Position numbers and translations under genes: made by a program. From the NCBI RefSeq assembly GCF_013423485.1, contig NZ_JABFFR010000010.1, positions 1 through 64,000 of the forward strand: a stretch of DNA of 64,000 nt, read 5' to 3'. A model generated the notes under the pieces. It was not told the origin of the DNA and did not search any database. It saw only the letters and a program-made list of their open reading frames with translations. This document shows positions 56,094 to 64,000 of the stretch, in pieces (position 1 is the stretch's first letter; the number at the start of each line of letters is the position of its first letter). Source of the DNA: Azospirillum oleiclasticum (GTDB lineage Bacteria; Pseudomonadota; Alphaproteobacteria; Azospirillales; Azospirillaceae).

Positions 56094-57374
56094 ATGTCCG
56101 CCCTGCCCGTCACCACCGACGATTTGTCCGCCACGATGCAGCAGCTCGGCGCCCGCGCCCGCGAGGCCGCCGCCGTGCTGGCGACGGTGCCGCCGGGGCC
56201 GAAGGTGGAGGCGCTGCGCGCCGCCGCCGCCGCCATCCGGGCGCGCCGGGCGGAGATCCAGGCGGCCAACGACCGCGACGTGGCGGCGGCCAAGGCCCGC
56301 GGCCTCGCCGGCCCCATGGTCGAGCGGCTGACGCTCACCGACGCGCGCATCGAGGCGATGGCCACGGGGCTGGAGGAGATCGCCGCACTGCCCGACCCCA
56401 TCGGCACGGTCATCGCCGAATGGACCCGCCCCAACGGCCTGCGCATCCAGCGCGTGCGGGTGCCTTTGGGCGTCATCGGCATCATCTACGAGAGCCGGCC
56501 CAACGTGACCGCCGACGCCGGCGGGTTGTGCCTGAAGTCCGGCAACGCCGCGGTGCTGCGCGGCGGGTCGGAGAGCTTCCATTCCTCCCACGCCATCGCG
56601 TCCTGCCTGGCCGAGGGGCTGCGCGCCGCCGGCCTGCCGGAGGCCTGCATCCAGCTCGTCCCCACCACCGACCGCGCCGCCGTCGGCCACATGCTGACCA
56701 TGCGCGAGCACATCGACGTGATCGTGCCGCGCGGCGGCAAGACTCTGATCCAGCGCGTGGCCGAGGAAAGCCGCATCCCCGTCATCAAGCATCTGGACGG
56801 CAACTGCCACGTCTTCGTACACGCGCGCGCCGAGCTGGAGAAGGCGCGCCGGGTGGTGATGAACGCCAAGATGCGCCGCACCTCCATCTGCGGGGCGGCC
56901 GAGACGCTGCTGGTCGACCGCGCGGTGGCCGACACCCATCTGGCCCCGCTGGTGAAGGACCTGCTGGACGCCGGCTGCGCGGTGCGCGGCGACGCCGCGG
57001 TGCGGGCCGTCGATCCCCGCGTGGAGCCGGTGACGGAATCCGACTGGGACACCGAGTATCTGGACGCCATCATCGCCTGCGGCGTGGTGGACGGGGTGGA
57101 CGCCGCCATCGCCCACGTCAACCGGCACGGCAGCCACCACACCGACGCCATCGTCACCGAGGACGAGGCCGCGGCCGAGCGCTTCCTGCACCGGGTGGAC
57201 AGCGGCATCGTCCTGTGGAACGCCTCCACCCAGTTCGCCGACGGCGGCGAGTTCGGCATGGGTGCGGAGATCGGCATCTCCACCGACAAGTTCCACGCGC
57301 GGGGGCCGGTCGGGGCCGAGCAGCTCACCAGCTACAAGTATGTGGTGCGGGGGACCGGGCAGACGCGGGGGTAA
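56094..57374 (+). CDS. proA: Gamma-glutamyl phosphate reductase
   Basis: A 426-residue enzyme, second in proline synthesis, reducing gamma-glutamyl phosphate to the semialdehyde. Aldehyde-dehydrogenase-like fold with [27 protein letters not shown] (cofactor site), [16 protein letters not shown] (catalytic Cys), and [15 protein letters not shown]. Start ATG 56094 with GGAGAG upstream; the longer frame is a shadow. Separated from proB by three unrelated genes, unusual for the pair. Confidence 0.95.
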   Translation: MSALPVTTDDLSATMQQLGARAREAAAVLATVPPGPKVEALRAAAAAIRARRAEIQAANDRDVAAAKARGLAGPMVERLTLTDARIEAMATGLEEIAALPDPIGTVIAEWTRPNGLRIQRVRVPLGVIGIIYESRPNVTADAGGLCLKSGNAAVLRGGSESFHSSHAIASCLAEGLRAAGLPEACIQLVPTTDRAAVGHMLTMREHIDVIVPRGGKTLIQRVAEESRIPVIKHLDGNCHVFVHARAELEKARRVVMNAKMRRTSICGAAETLLVDRAVADTHLAPLVKDLLDAGCAVRGDAAVRAVDPRVEPVTESDWDTEYLDAIIACGVVDGVDAAIAHVNRHGSHHTDAIVTEDEAAAERFLHRVDSGIVLWNASTQFADGGEFGMGAEIGISTDKFHARGPVGAEQLTSYKYVVRGTGQTRG

Positions 57375-57383
57375 GCACCCCCT

Positions 57384-57833
57384 CTACCGCGATCGATGCT
57401 TGTCCCACTCGTCCAGCGTCCACAGCAGCCCGGCGACGGCCGGCGACGGGTGGGAGCGCTTCGCGCGGACAAAAGCCGCGTCGGCCGCGACCACCCTGTC
57501 GGCCCCGACCGCCACGGCGAAGGCGACATACAGACAGTCATACGGTGAGTGGTTCACCGCGAGCCCGAGATCGAGCGCCACGGATTGCAGCCCCATGCCG
57601 GTGGTCGGCATCGGAACGACCGCATCCTGAAGCAGCGTCAATCCGGCACGCGCCCGCTCGGCCGACCAGAGCTTCCGGCGAACCTGGCCCCAGACGACGT
57701 TCGCGGCTTCGTTGAGCCAGAAATCCGGCAACAGCAAGTCCTCGCTGCTGCGCAACAAAGCCAGCGCCGTGGCGCTGTCCGGCTCCTTCAGGACCCACTT
57801 CAGCGCCACCGAGGCGTCCACGACCAGGATCAC
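57384..57833 (-). CDS. PIN-domain (VapC-like) toxin ribonuclease
   Basis: A 149-residue PIN protein: VVDASVALKWVLKE (first Asp), LNEAANVVW (Glu), SPYDCLYVAFAVAVGADRVVAADAAF (last two Asp residues). It is probably a tRNA or rRNA-cleaving toxin. It follows its antitoxin gene by 3 bp. Confidence 0.9.
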   Translation of the reverse strand: MILVVDASVALKWVLKEPDSATALALLRSSEDLLLPDFWLNEAANVVWGQVRRKLWSAERARAGLTLLQDAVVPMPTTGMGLQSVALDLGLAVNHSPYDCLYVAFAVAVGADRVVAADAAFVRAKRSHPSPAVAGLLWTLDEWDKHRSR

Positions 57834-57836
57834 CGG

Positions 57837-58118
57837 TCAGAACCCCTCGTCCGAACCCGTCAGTTTCCGGATGCGTTCCCGGCGCGCGGTCGCCAACAGA
57901 TCGACAGAGCTCTCGGCGAGGGCCCCACCGGTCTCCTCCTGGAACGCCGCAAGGCGGCGGGCGATGTCGGATCGGTCCGGCCTCGCGGCCGTTCCCTCCA
58001 GCACCTGCCGCAGGATTTCCCGGTGCTCGGCCTCCGCCGAGCGGCCATGCTCGGCCGCCCGAAGACGCAGCTTGCGGACCAGCCCCTCGTCGAGATCATG
58101 AACCGTCAGGCTGGCCAT
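57837..58118 (-). CDS. FitA-like (ribbon-helix-helix) antitoxin
   Basis: A 93-residue protein with an N-terminal RHH (MASLTVHDLDEGLVRKLRLRA) and the Arc/FitA-type helix EAEHREILRQVLEGT, then a helical tail that should block the toxin. Start ATG 58118; upstream codons to 58148 are not needed. The pair sits between the convergent genes proA and nadD, an insertion into a normally tight core-gene cluster. Confidence 0.86.
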   Translation of the reverse strand: MASLTVHDLDEGLVRKLRLRAAEHGRSAEAEHREILRQVLEGTAARPDRSDIARRLAAFQEETGGALAESSVDLLATARRERIRKLTGSDEGF

Positions 58119-58267
58119 GCCCTTCTCCCGCGTCCTGCCCGCGACCATCGTCGCACCCGCATAGGTAACGCCGCGCGCACCGGCTCACAAGACGGGAGCC
58201 ATAGGCACTTTCCGCGGCAACGGCGTGCCGTTACCATCCCGGCCCCATCGCAGAGGACGCGCCGCCC

Positions 58268-58891
58268 TTGCCTTCCCCCCACCGCTACACCGGCCACCAC
58301 CACGCCGGCCTGACGGTCGGCCTGCTCGGCGGGTCGTTCAACCCGGCGCATGCGGGGCACCGGCATGTCAGCCTGTACGCGCTGAAGGCGCTGGGGCTGG
58401 ATCGGGTGTGGTGGTTGGTCAGCCCGCAGAACCCGCTGAAGCCGCGGGCGGGCATGGCGACGCTGGCGGAGCGGATGGCGGAGGCGCGGCGGGTGGCGGC
58501 GCACCCGCGCATCCAGCCGACCGACATCGAGCGCGATCTCGGCACCACCTACACGGCGGACACGCTGCGGCGGCTGACGGCGTTGTACCCCCGCACACGC
58601 TTCGTGTGGCTGATGGGGGCGGACAACCTGCGCCAGATCCCGCTTTGGCAGCACTGGACACGCATATTCCGGATGGTGCCGGTTGCAGTCTTCAGCCGCC
58701 CGACCTATTCTATGGGAGCGCTTGGCGGAAAGGCCGCCAAGCGGTTCGGCCGCCGCCGGGTGGACGAGCATAGGGCCAAGGGGCTGGCCGGGCTGGAACC
58801 GCCGGCCTGGGTCTTCCTCCGCAACCCCCTGCATCCGGCCTCGGCGACGGCGATCCGCCGGGCACGTGCCCGCGGGTCGCAACCCTTGTGA
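58268..58891 (+). CDS. nadD: Nicotinate-nucleotide adenylyltransferase
   Basis: A 207-residue enzyme making deamido-NAD. VGLLGGSFNPAHAGHRHVSL holds the GxFxPxHxGH signature (HAGH), with WWLVSPQNPLKP and a C-terminal SATAIRRARARG motif. The frame starts at TTG 58268; the ribosome site AGAGGA is about 12 nt away, so the start is not certain. rsfS overlaps its stop (GTGA). Confidence 0.93.
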   Translation: MPSPHRYTGHHHAGLTVGLLGGSFNPAHAGHRHVSLYALKALGLDRVWWLVSPQNPLKPRAGMATLAERMAEARRVAAHPRIQPTDIERDLGTTYTADTLRRLTALYPRTRFVWLMGADNLRQIPLWQHWTRIFRMVPVAVFSRPTYSMGALGGKAAKRFGRRRVDEHRAKGLAGLEPPAWVFLRNPLHPASATAIRRARARGSQPL

Positions 58892-59310
58892 TCGAGGTGG
58901 GAACCATCATCACCGATACCTCCATGGCCGCGCACGCTACCCTGCGGCCCGCGCCCGTTCACCTGGAACTGAAGGCGCTCATCGAGGCTTCCCTGGACGC
59001 CGATCAGGCCGACCAGATCGTCTCGATCGACCTTTCCGGCAAGACCAGCATCGCGGATTTCATGATCGTGGCGTCGGGCCGCAACACGCGGCACATCGCC
59101 GCCATGGCCCAGCACATCCGCGACAAGGTCAAGACCGCCGGCCTCGGCGAGGTCGAGATCGAGGGGATGACCCAGTGCGACTGGGTGCTGATCGACGCGG
59201 GCGACGTCATCGTCCATCTCTTCAAGCCCGAGGTCCGCAGCTTCTACAACATCGAGAAGATGTGGGGCCACGAGCTGCCGGCGATGGAACCGCCACGCTT
59301 CAGCGCCTGA
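58888..59310 (+). CDS. rsfS: Ribosomal silencing factor RsfS (Iojap family)
   Basis: A 140-residue protein that binds L14 and blocks subunit joining. Signature SIADFMIVASGRNTRHIAAMAQHI and the closing FYNIEKMWGHE. The frame opens at GTG 58888, overlapping the nadD stop by 4 bp; an ATG at 58924 would give a 128-residue form nearer the family length. Both are possible. Confidence 0.94.
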   Translation: MIEVGTIITDTSMAAHATLRPAPVHLELKALIEASLDADQADQIVSIDLSGKTSIADFMIVASGRNTRHIAAMAQHIRDKVKTAGLGEVEIEGMTQCDWVLIDAGDVIVHLFKPEVRSFYNIEKMWGHELPAMEPPRFSA

Positions 59311-59350
59311 TCCGGGCGGAGGCCACGGGCAGACGGGAGGAGCCGGATCG

Positions 59351-59809
59351 ATGCGGCTATGGCTCGCCGCCGTCGGGCGGGCGCGCAGCGATCCAGCGCG
59401 CGCGCTCTACGACGACTACGCCGGCCGCCTCACCTGGCCGCTGACCCTGCGTGAGGTGGAGGTGAAGAAGCGCCTGCCGCCCGACGAGCTGAAGCGGCAG
59501 GAGGCCGAGCTTCTGCTCGCCGCCATCCCCGCCGGCAGCACCGTGGTGGCGCTGGACGAGCGCGGCGCGTCGCTGGGCAGCGAGGCCTTCGCCCGCAAGC
59601 TGGAAGGGTGGCGCGACGGCGGGGCCGGCGACATCGCCTTCCTGATCGGCGGGGCCGACGGTCATGGCGAGGCGGTGCGCCGCCGCGCCGACCTTCTGCT
59701 CTCGCTGGGCGCCCTGACCTGGCCGCACATGCTGGTGCGCGCGCTGATCGCCGAACAGCTCTACCGCGCCCAATGCATCCTGTCCGGGCATCCCTACCAT
59801 CGGGCGTGA
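59351..59809 (+). CDS. rlmH: 23S rRNA (pseudouridine1915-N3)-methyltransferase RlmH
   Basis: A 152-residue SPOUT methyltransferase: ALDERGASLGSEAFARKLEG (SAM-binding knot start), IAFLIGGADGHGEAV (knot), and LVRALIAEQLYRAQCILSGHPYHRA, the invariant end. Start ATG 59351 behind GGAGGAG. Usual neighbour of rsfS. Confidence 0.95.
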   Translation: MRLWLAAVGRARSDPARALYDDYAGRLTWPLTLREVEVKKRLPPDELKRQEAELLLAAIPAGSTVVALDERGASLGSEAFARKLEGWRDGGAGDIAFLIGGADGHGEAVRRRADLLLSLGALTWPHMLVRALIAEQLYRAQCILSGHPYHRA

Positions 59810-59957
59810 CCGGGTCGGGGGGTGAATTGACGGGGAACAGGGCCGGGTCTACCTTCACCGTCAATTCGGCCCGCGGCCGATCCGACGTCGGCACGCCCAT
59901 GGCCGCCGGCCATGCTCCACCGCGGGACCAACGCCAGCCGCGATCATGAGGATCCCG

Positions 59958-61526
59958 ATGACCGAGACCAAGCGCCCCCGCCCCGTCGTGCTGTGCATCC
60001 TGGATGGCTGGGGATGGCGGGAGGACCGGGCCGACAATGCCGTGGCCATCGCCGACACGCCGGTGTTCGACCGGCTGTGGGCGGCCGGGCCGACCGGCTT
60101 CCTCAGCGCGTCGGAGGAGGAGGTCGGGCTGCCCAAGGGGCAGATGGGCAACTCCGAGGTCGGGCACATGAATCTCGGCGCCGGGCGGGTGGTCCGCCAG
60201 GATCTGGTGATGATCGACCACGCCATCGTCGAGGGCGAGTTCCAGCGCAACAAGGCCATCGCCGATCTGGTTGCGAAGCTGCACGAGACCGGCGGGCGCT
60301 GCCACCTGATGGGCTTGCTGTCGCCGGGTGGCGTGCACGCGCACCAGGACCACATCGCCGCCCTTGCCGCCACCCTGGCCCATGAAGGCATCACGGTGGA
60401 CGTGCACGCCTTCACCGACGGCCGCGACGTGGCGCCGGACAGCGCCAAGGACCAGGTGGCCGAGTTCATGGCCGACGTGCACGGGCTGCCGGGCGTGAAC
60501 GTCGTCACCGTGTCCGGCCGCTACTACGCCATGGACCGCGACAAGCGCTGGGAGCGGGTGGGCAAGGCCTACGACGCCATGGTGCACGCCAAGGGCGAGC
60601 GGGCCGACGACCCGATCCAGGCGGTCGAGAAGAGCTACGCCGCCGGCACCATGGACGAGTTCATCCTGCCGACCGTGGTGGTCGGCGATTACACGGGCAT
60701 GAAGGACGGCGACGCCATCCTGATGGCGAACTTCCGCGCCGACCGCGCGCGGGAGATCCTGACCGCGCTGCTCGACCCCGGCTTCACCGGCTTCGACCGC
60801 GGCACGCCGGTCAACTTCGCCGCCGCGGTCGGCATGGTGGAGTATTCCTCCGCGCTGAACCCGCTGATGACCGCCATCTTTCCGCCGAAAACCCTGACCA
60901 GGGTGCTGGGCGAGGTGGTGTCCGAGGCGGGATTGACCCAGTTGCGCATCGCGGAGACCGAGAAGTACCCGCACGTCACCTTCTTCTTCAACGGTGGCGA
61001 GGAGCGGCAGTATCCCGGCGAGGACCGCATCCTCGTGCCGTCGCCCAAGGTCGCGACCTACGACCTGCAGCCGCAGATGTCGGCATCCGAGGTGACGGAC
61101 AAGGTGGTCGAGGCGGTGGACAGCGGCAAATACGACCTCGTCGTCATCAACTACGCCAACCCCGACATGGTCGGCCACACCGGCATCCTGTCCGCCGCCG
61201 TCAAGGCGGTGGAAACGGTGGATGGCTGCCTCGGCCGGTTGGAGGCGGCGGTGCGCCGCCAGGGTGGCGCCATGCTGGTCACCGCCGACCACGGCAACTG
61301 CGAGATGATGAAGGACCCGGAGACCGGCGGGCCGCACACCGCCCACACGCTGAACAAGGTGCCGATGGTGCTGATCGGTGGGCCGGCGGGGCTGAAGCGG
61401 CTGAACGACGGGCGGCTGGCCGACGTCGCCCCCACCCTGCTCCAGCTGCTGGGCCTGCCGCAGCCGGCGGAGATGACCGGTGCCAGCCTGATCGGGCACG
61501 CCGCCGACCGCGCCGCGGCGGAATAG
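59958..61526 (+). CDS. gpmI: 2,3-bisphosphoglycerate-independent phosphoglycerate mutase
   Basis: A 522-residue two-domain, Mn-dependent enzyme of glycolysis. VVLCILDGWGWR, GQMGNSEVGHMNLGAGR (active-site Ser), FTDGRDVAPDSAK, DADHGNCEMM-like VTADHGNCEMM and the final GPHTAHTLNKVPMVLIG. Start ATG 59958 with GAGGA upstream rather than the ATG at 59946. First gene of a run with envC and ctpA. Confidence 0.95.
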   Translation: MTETKRPRPVVLCILDGWGWREDRADNAVAIADTPVFDRLWAAGPTGFLSASEEEVGLPKGQMGNSEVGHMNLGAGRVVRQDLVMIDHAIVEGEFQRNKAIADLVAKLHETGGRCHLMGLLSPGGVHAHQDHIAALAATLAHEGITVDVHAFTDGRDVAPDSAKDQVAEFMADVHGLPGVNVVTVSGRYYAMDRDKRWERVGKAYDAMVHAKGERADDPIQAVEKSYAAGTMDEFILPTVVVGDYTGMKDGDAILMANFRADRAREILTALLDPGFTGFDRGTPVNFAAAVGMVEYSSALNPLMTAIFPPKTLTRVLGEVVSEAGLTQLRIAETEKYPHVTFFFNGGEERQYPGEDRILVPSPKVATYDLQPQMSASEVTDKVVEAVDSGKYDLVVINYANPDMVGHTGILSAAVKAVETVDGCLGRLEAAVRRQGGAMLVTADHGNCEMMKDPETGGPHTAHTLNKVPMVLIGGPAGLKRLNDGRLADVAPTLLQLLGLPQPAEMTGASLIGHAADRAAAE

Positions 61527-61529
61527 GGC

Positions 61530-62912
61530 ATGGCGGCGCCGCCCTTCGCTCCGGCTTCGGCCGATCCGCGGGGCGGCACCCGGCGCCGCGACAACCATGC
61601 CCTCATCCTCCCCCTGGCCGCCGCCTTGTGCCTCGGCGCTCTGGGTGCCAGCGCGCAGGAGGCGCCGCGCCAGTCGTTGAAGCGGGTGGAGGAGGAAATG
61701 CAGGCCGACCGCGCCCGCCAGCGCGCGCTCGACCGCCAGTCCCAGACCGTCCGCCGCGAGATCGAGGATCTCCGCACCCGGCTGGTCGATCTCGCCGACC
61801 GCGCCCGCGCCCAGGAAACGGAGCTCGACCGCATCGAATCCGGTCTGGCCGAGCTGGAGAACCGCGAGCGCGGGCAGGCCGCCCGGCTGGACGCGGAACG
61901 CCAGCAGATCGCCGCTCTGCTCGCGGCACTCCAGCGGCTGTCGCGCGTGCCGCCGGAGGCGGTGATCGCCCGGCCGGAGGGGCCGGTGGACACGCTGCGC
62001 TCCGCTCTGATGCTGCGGGAGACGGTGCCGGCGCTCCGCGAGCGCGCCGACTCGCTCGCCGCCGGCATCGCCGCGCTGGCAACGACCCGGGAATCGCTGC
62101 GTGGGCAGCGCGTGGCCGCGCTGGCCGCCCGCCACGCGCTGGACGAGCGGCAGGCGGAGCTGGCCCGTCTGGTCGAGCGCCGCGAGGAGCTGTCGCGCCA
62201 GACCGACGAGGAACGCGGCGCCGTCGGCCAGCGCATGGCGAAGCTGGGCGCCCAGGCCGCCGACCTCCGCCAGCTGATGGAGCGCATCGAACAGGAACGC
62301 CGCGCCGCCATGGAGTCCGCCAGCCGCCGCGAGGCGGAACGGCTGGAGGCGGAGCGCCGGCTGACCGAGCAGCGCGAGGCGGAACGCCGCCTCGCCGAGC
62401 AGAAGCTGGCCGAACAGAAGGCGGCGGAACAGAAGCTGGCCGAGCAGAAGGCCGCCGAGCGCCGTGCCGAGGTGGCGGTGGTGCAACGCCCGCCCGACGC
62501 GCCGGCGGACCCATCCGGCGCGGGTGTGCGCCTGCCGGCCGGCGGCAAGGTCACGCTGCGCTACGGGGAGACGGACCGCTACGGCGCCCTCAGCCGTGGC
62601 CTGACCATCGCGTCACGGCCCGGATCGCCCGTGGTTTCGCCATTTTCCGGCTCGATCATGTTCGCCGGGCCGTTCCGTGGCTACGGGCTGATCTTGATCG
62701 TGGAACACGCCGGTGGATATCATAGCCTGATTGCCGGATTGGGCCGCATCGACACGACCGTCGGCAAGCATGTTGCCGCCGGCGAACCGATTGGTCTGAT
62801 GCCCTCCCCCAGCGACGGCAACCCGGATCTGTATTACGAGCTGCGACGACACGGTCAGCCGATCAACCCGCAGCGCGGTTTGGGCGCTCCGGAGGGGAAA
62901 GGACAAGGGTAG
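61530..62912 (+). CDS. envC: Murein hydrolase activator EnvC-like (coiled coil + degenerate LytM)
   Basis: A 460-residue exported protein. The signal region is HALILPLAAALCLGALGASAQ; a coiled coil fills about 45-310 with repeated EAERRLAEQKLAEQKAAEQK; the LytM/M23 domain (about 345-455) has RPGSPVVSPFSGSIMFAGPFRGYG and LYYELRRHGQPINPQRGL. It lacks the zinc-binding His/Asp and HxH of active M23 peptidases, as in EnvC, which activates amidases at the septum. Start 3 bp after gpmI; a second ATG or GTG closer to the signal peptide is possible. Confidence 0.87.
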   Translation: MAAPPFAPASADPRGGTRRRDNHALILPLAAALCLGALGASAQEAPRQSLKRVEEEMQADRARQRALDRQSQTVRREIEDLRTRLVDLADRARAQETELDRIESGLAELENRERGQAARLDAERQQIAALLAALQRLSRVPPEAVIARPEGPVDTLRSALMLRETVPALRERADSLAAGIAALATTRESLRGQRVAALAARHALDERQAELARLVERREELSRQTDEERGAVGQRMAKLGAQAADLRQLMERIEQERRAAMESASRREAERLEAERRLTEQREAERRLAEQKLAEQKAAEQKLAEQKAAERRAEVAVVQRPPDAPADPSGAGVRLPAGGKVTLRYGETDRYGALSRGLTIASRPGSPVVSPFSGSIMFAGPFRGYGLILIVEHAGGYHSLIAGLGRIDTTVGKHVAAGEPIGLMPSPSDGNPDLYYELRRHGQPINPQRGLGAPEGKGQG

Positions 62913-62913
62913 C

Positions 62914-64000
62914 ATGACGATCATCAGGAAGACGGTCACCGCGGCGGCGCTGGTGTTTCTCGGAGCCGGCGTGGCGACCGTGACCGCGACCACCACCACG
63001 AACTCCTCCGACACCTACCGGCAGCTCAACCTGTTCGGCGATGTGTTCGAGCGGGTGCGCGCGGAGTATGTGGAGAAGGTCACCGACGAGCAGCTCATCG
63101 AGTCCGCCATCAACGGCATGCTGACATCGCTCGACCCGCATTCCAGCTACCTGAACCGCAAGAGCTTCCAGGACATGCAGGTGCAGACCCGCGGCGAGTT
63201 CGGCGGACTCGGCATCGAGGTCACGATGGAGAACGGCGTCATCAAGGTCGTCTCCCCCATCGACGAGACGCCGGCCTACCGCGCCGGGCTGCAGCCGGGC
63301 GACCTGATCACCCACCTCAACGGCGAGGCCGTGATGGGCATGTCGCTGAACGAGGCGGTGGAGAAGATGCGCGGCCCAGTGGACACCGAGATCAAGGTGA
63401 CCATCCGCCGCGGCGAGAGCGGCGAGCCGTTCGAGGTCGCGCTGAAGCGCGCGGTGATCAAGGTGCAGTCCGTCCGCTCCCGCGTCGAGGGCGACCTCGG
63501 CTACCTGCGCGTCACCAGCTTCAACGAGCAGACCCAGAGCGGGCTGGAGAAGGCCATCGCCGGCATCCAGCAGCAGCTCGGCGACAAGCTGAAGGGCTTC
63601 GTGCTCGACCTGCGCAACAACCCCGGCGGCCTGCTGGACCAGGCGGTGTCGGTCTCCGACACCTTCCTCGACAAGGGCGAGATCGTCTCCACCCGCGGCC
63701 GCAAGTCGGAGGACGGCACCCGCTTCAATGCCAAGCCCGGCGACCTCGCCAAGGGGCTGCCCATCGTCGTGCTGATCAACGGCGGCTCGGCCTCGGCGTC
63801 GGAGATCGTGGCCGGCGCGCTGCAGGACCACAAGCGGGCGATCATCCTGGGCCAGCAGTCCTTCGGCAAGGGCTCGGTGCAGACCATCATCCCGCTGCCC
63901 GGCCACGGCGCCATGCGGCTGACCACCGCCCGCTACTACACCCCCAGCGGGCGCTCGATCCAGCAGCTCGGCATCACGCCGGACATCGAGGTGCAACCGG
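62914..64000 (+). CDS. ctpA: C-terminal processing peptidase, S41 family (partial, runs off the window)
   Basis: At least 362 residues from ATG 62914 (1 bp after envC). Signal peptide TIIRKTVTAAALVFLGAGVATV; N-terminal helix bundle with YVEKVTDEQLIESAINGML; PDZ domain about 88-175 (GGLGIEVTMENG, PGDLITHLNGEAV); S41 core with VLDLRNNPGGLL, INGGSASASEIVAGALQDH (catalytic Ser) and GQQSFGKGSVQTIIPL (Lys). The 3' end lies outside the window. gpmI-envC-ctpA is a known alphaproteobacterial arrangement. Confidence 0.96.
   Translation, partial: MTIIRKTVTAAALVFLGAGVATVTATTTTNSSDTYRQLNLFGDVFERVRAEYVEKVTDEQLIESAINGMLTSLDPHSSYLNRKSFQDMQVQTRGEFGGLGIEVTMENGVIKVVSPIDETPAYRAGLQPGDLITHLNGEAVMGMSLNEAVEKMRGPVDTEIKVTIRRGESGEPFEVALKRAVIKVQSVRSRVEGDLGYLRVTSFNEQTQSGLEKAIAGIQQQLGDKLKGFVLDLRNNPGGLLDQAVSVSDTFLDKGEIVSTRGRKSEDGTRFNAKPGDLAKGLPIVVLINGGSASASEIVAGALQDHKRAIILGQQSFGKGSVQTIIPLPGHGAMRLTTARYYTPSGRSIQQLGITPDIEVQP

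Overview
The window is very GC-rich and chromosomal. Gene content and order (rplU-rpmA-obgE-proB ... proA-nadD-rsfS-rlmH-gpmI-envC-ctpA, a bcs cellulose operon, a CnoX-type thioredoxin next to a LON-domain protein and a Trm112 protein) point to an alphaproteobacterium, most like Azospirillum or a relative in the Rhodospirillales. That placement is inferred from gene families and order; no 16S gene is present.

Layout. (1) 1-9783: the end of a CRISPR array, a convergent cas6, and a five-gene effector operon whose order and fusions (cas10, cas7-5-11, cas7-2x, csx19, cas7-insertion) match the rare type III-Dv architecture known from the cyanobacterium Synechocystis. No cas1/cas2, CARF effector or ring nuclease lies in the window. 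(2) 9784-11756: a scar with a broken tyrosine integrase and a 3' fragment of a tRNA-Leu-like gene. (3) 11757-14885: housekeeping genes (DUF971, Trm112, LON-domain, CnoX-like thioredoxin, prolyl-tRNA editing domain) and tRNA-Gly. (4) 14948-18935: a compact leftward operon that reads as an uncharacterised RiPP-type pathway. It has a 37-residue acidic peptide, a GC-rich hairpin, a B12-binding radical SAM enzyme carrying a PqqD-like recognition domain, a DMT-family transporter and an M19 dipeptidase homologue with one altered metal ligand. (5) 19334-33502: a MocR regulator with a BenE transporter, an EAL-CBS-GGDEF protein coupled to an FkbM methyltransferase, thiD-glmM, a GNAT acetyltransferase, a chemoreceptor, folP coupled to a TetR regulator, a divergent aldo/keto reductase and tRNA-Ala. 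(6) 33503-34152: a second scar with an integrase N-terminal fragment and another tRNA-Leu-like fragment. (7) 34153-43879: two LysE-family exporters and the bcs operon (bcsA, bcsB, bcsZ, a TPR protein, bcsN-like). (8) 43880-49101: an enoyl-CoA hydratase, a DUF2339 membrane protein, an HhH protein, a MntA-HepT toxin-antitoxin pair and tRNA-Ser. (9) 49329-64000: the ribosome, proline and cell-wall block listed above, interrupted by a REC-PAS-histidine kinase, a HAD hydrolase, a dihaem cytochrome c and a VapBC-like pair. ctpA runs off the right edge.

How it works together. Region 1 is an RNA-guided defence module: crRNAs are cut by Cas6 and loaded into a complex built from fused Cas7/Cas5/Cas11 subunits around an HD-less Cas10 that keeps its GGDD motif. 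Region 4 is the best candidate for an undescribed system: peptide, maturase, exporter and peptidase lie in one direction with short gaps. Most of the rest is core metabolism and envelope biology, with small defence or toxin modules and integration scars between core genes.

All family names come from reading motifs by eye. No database search was run.
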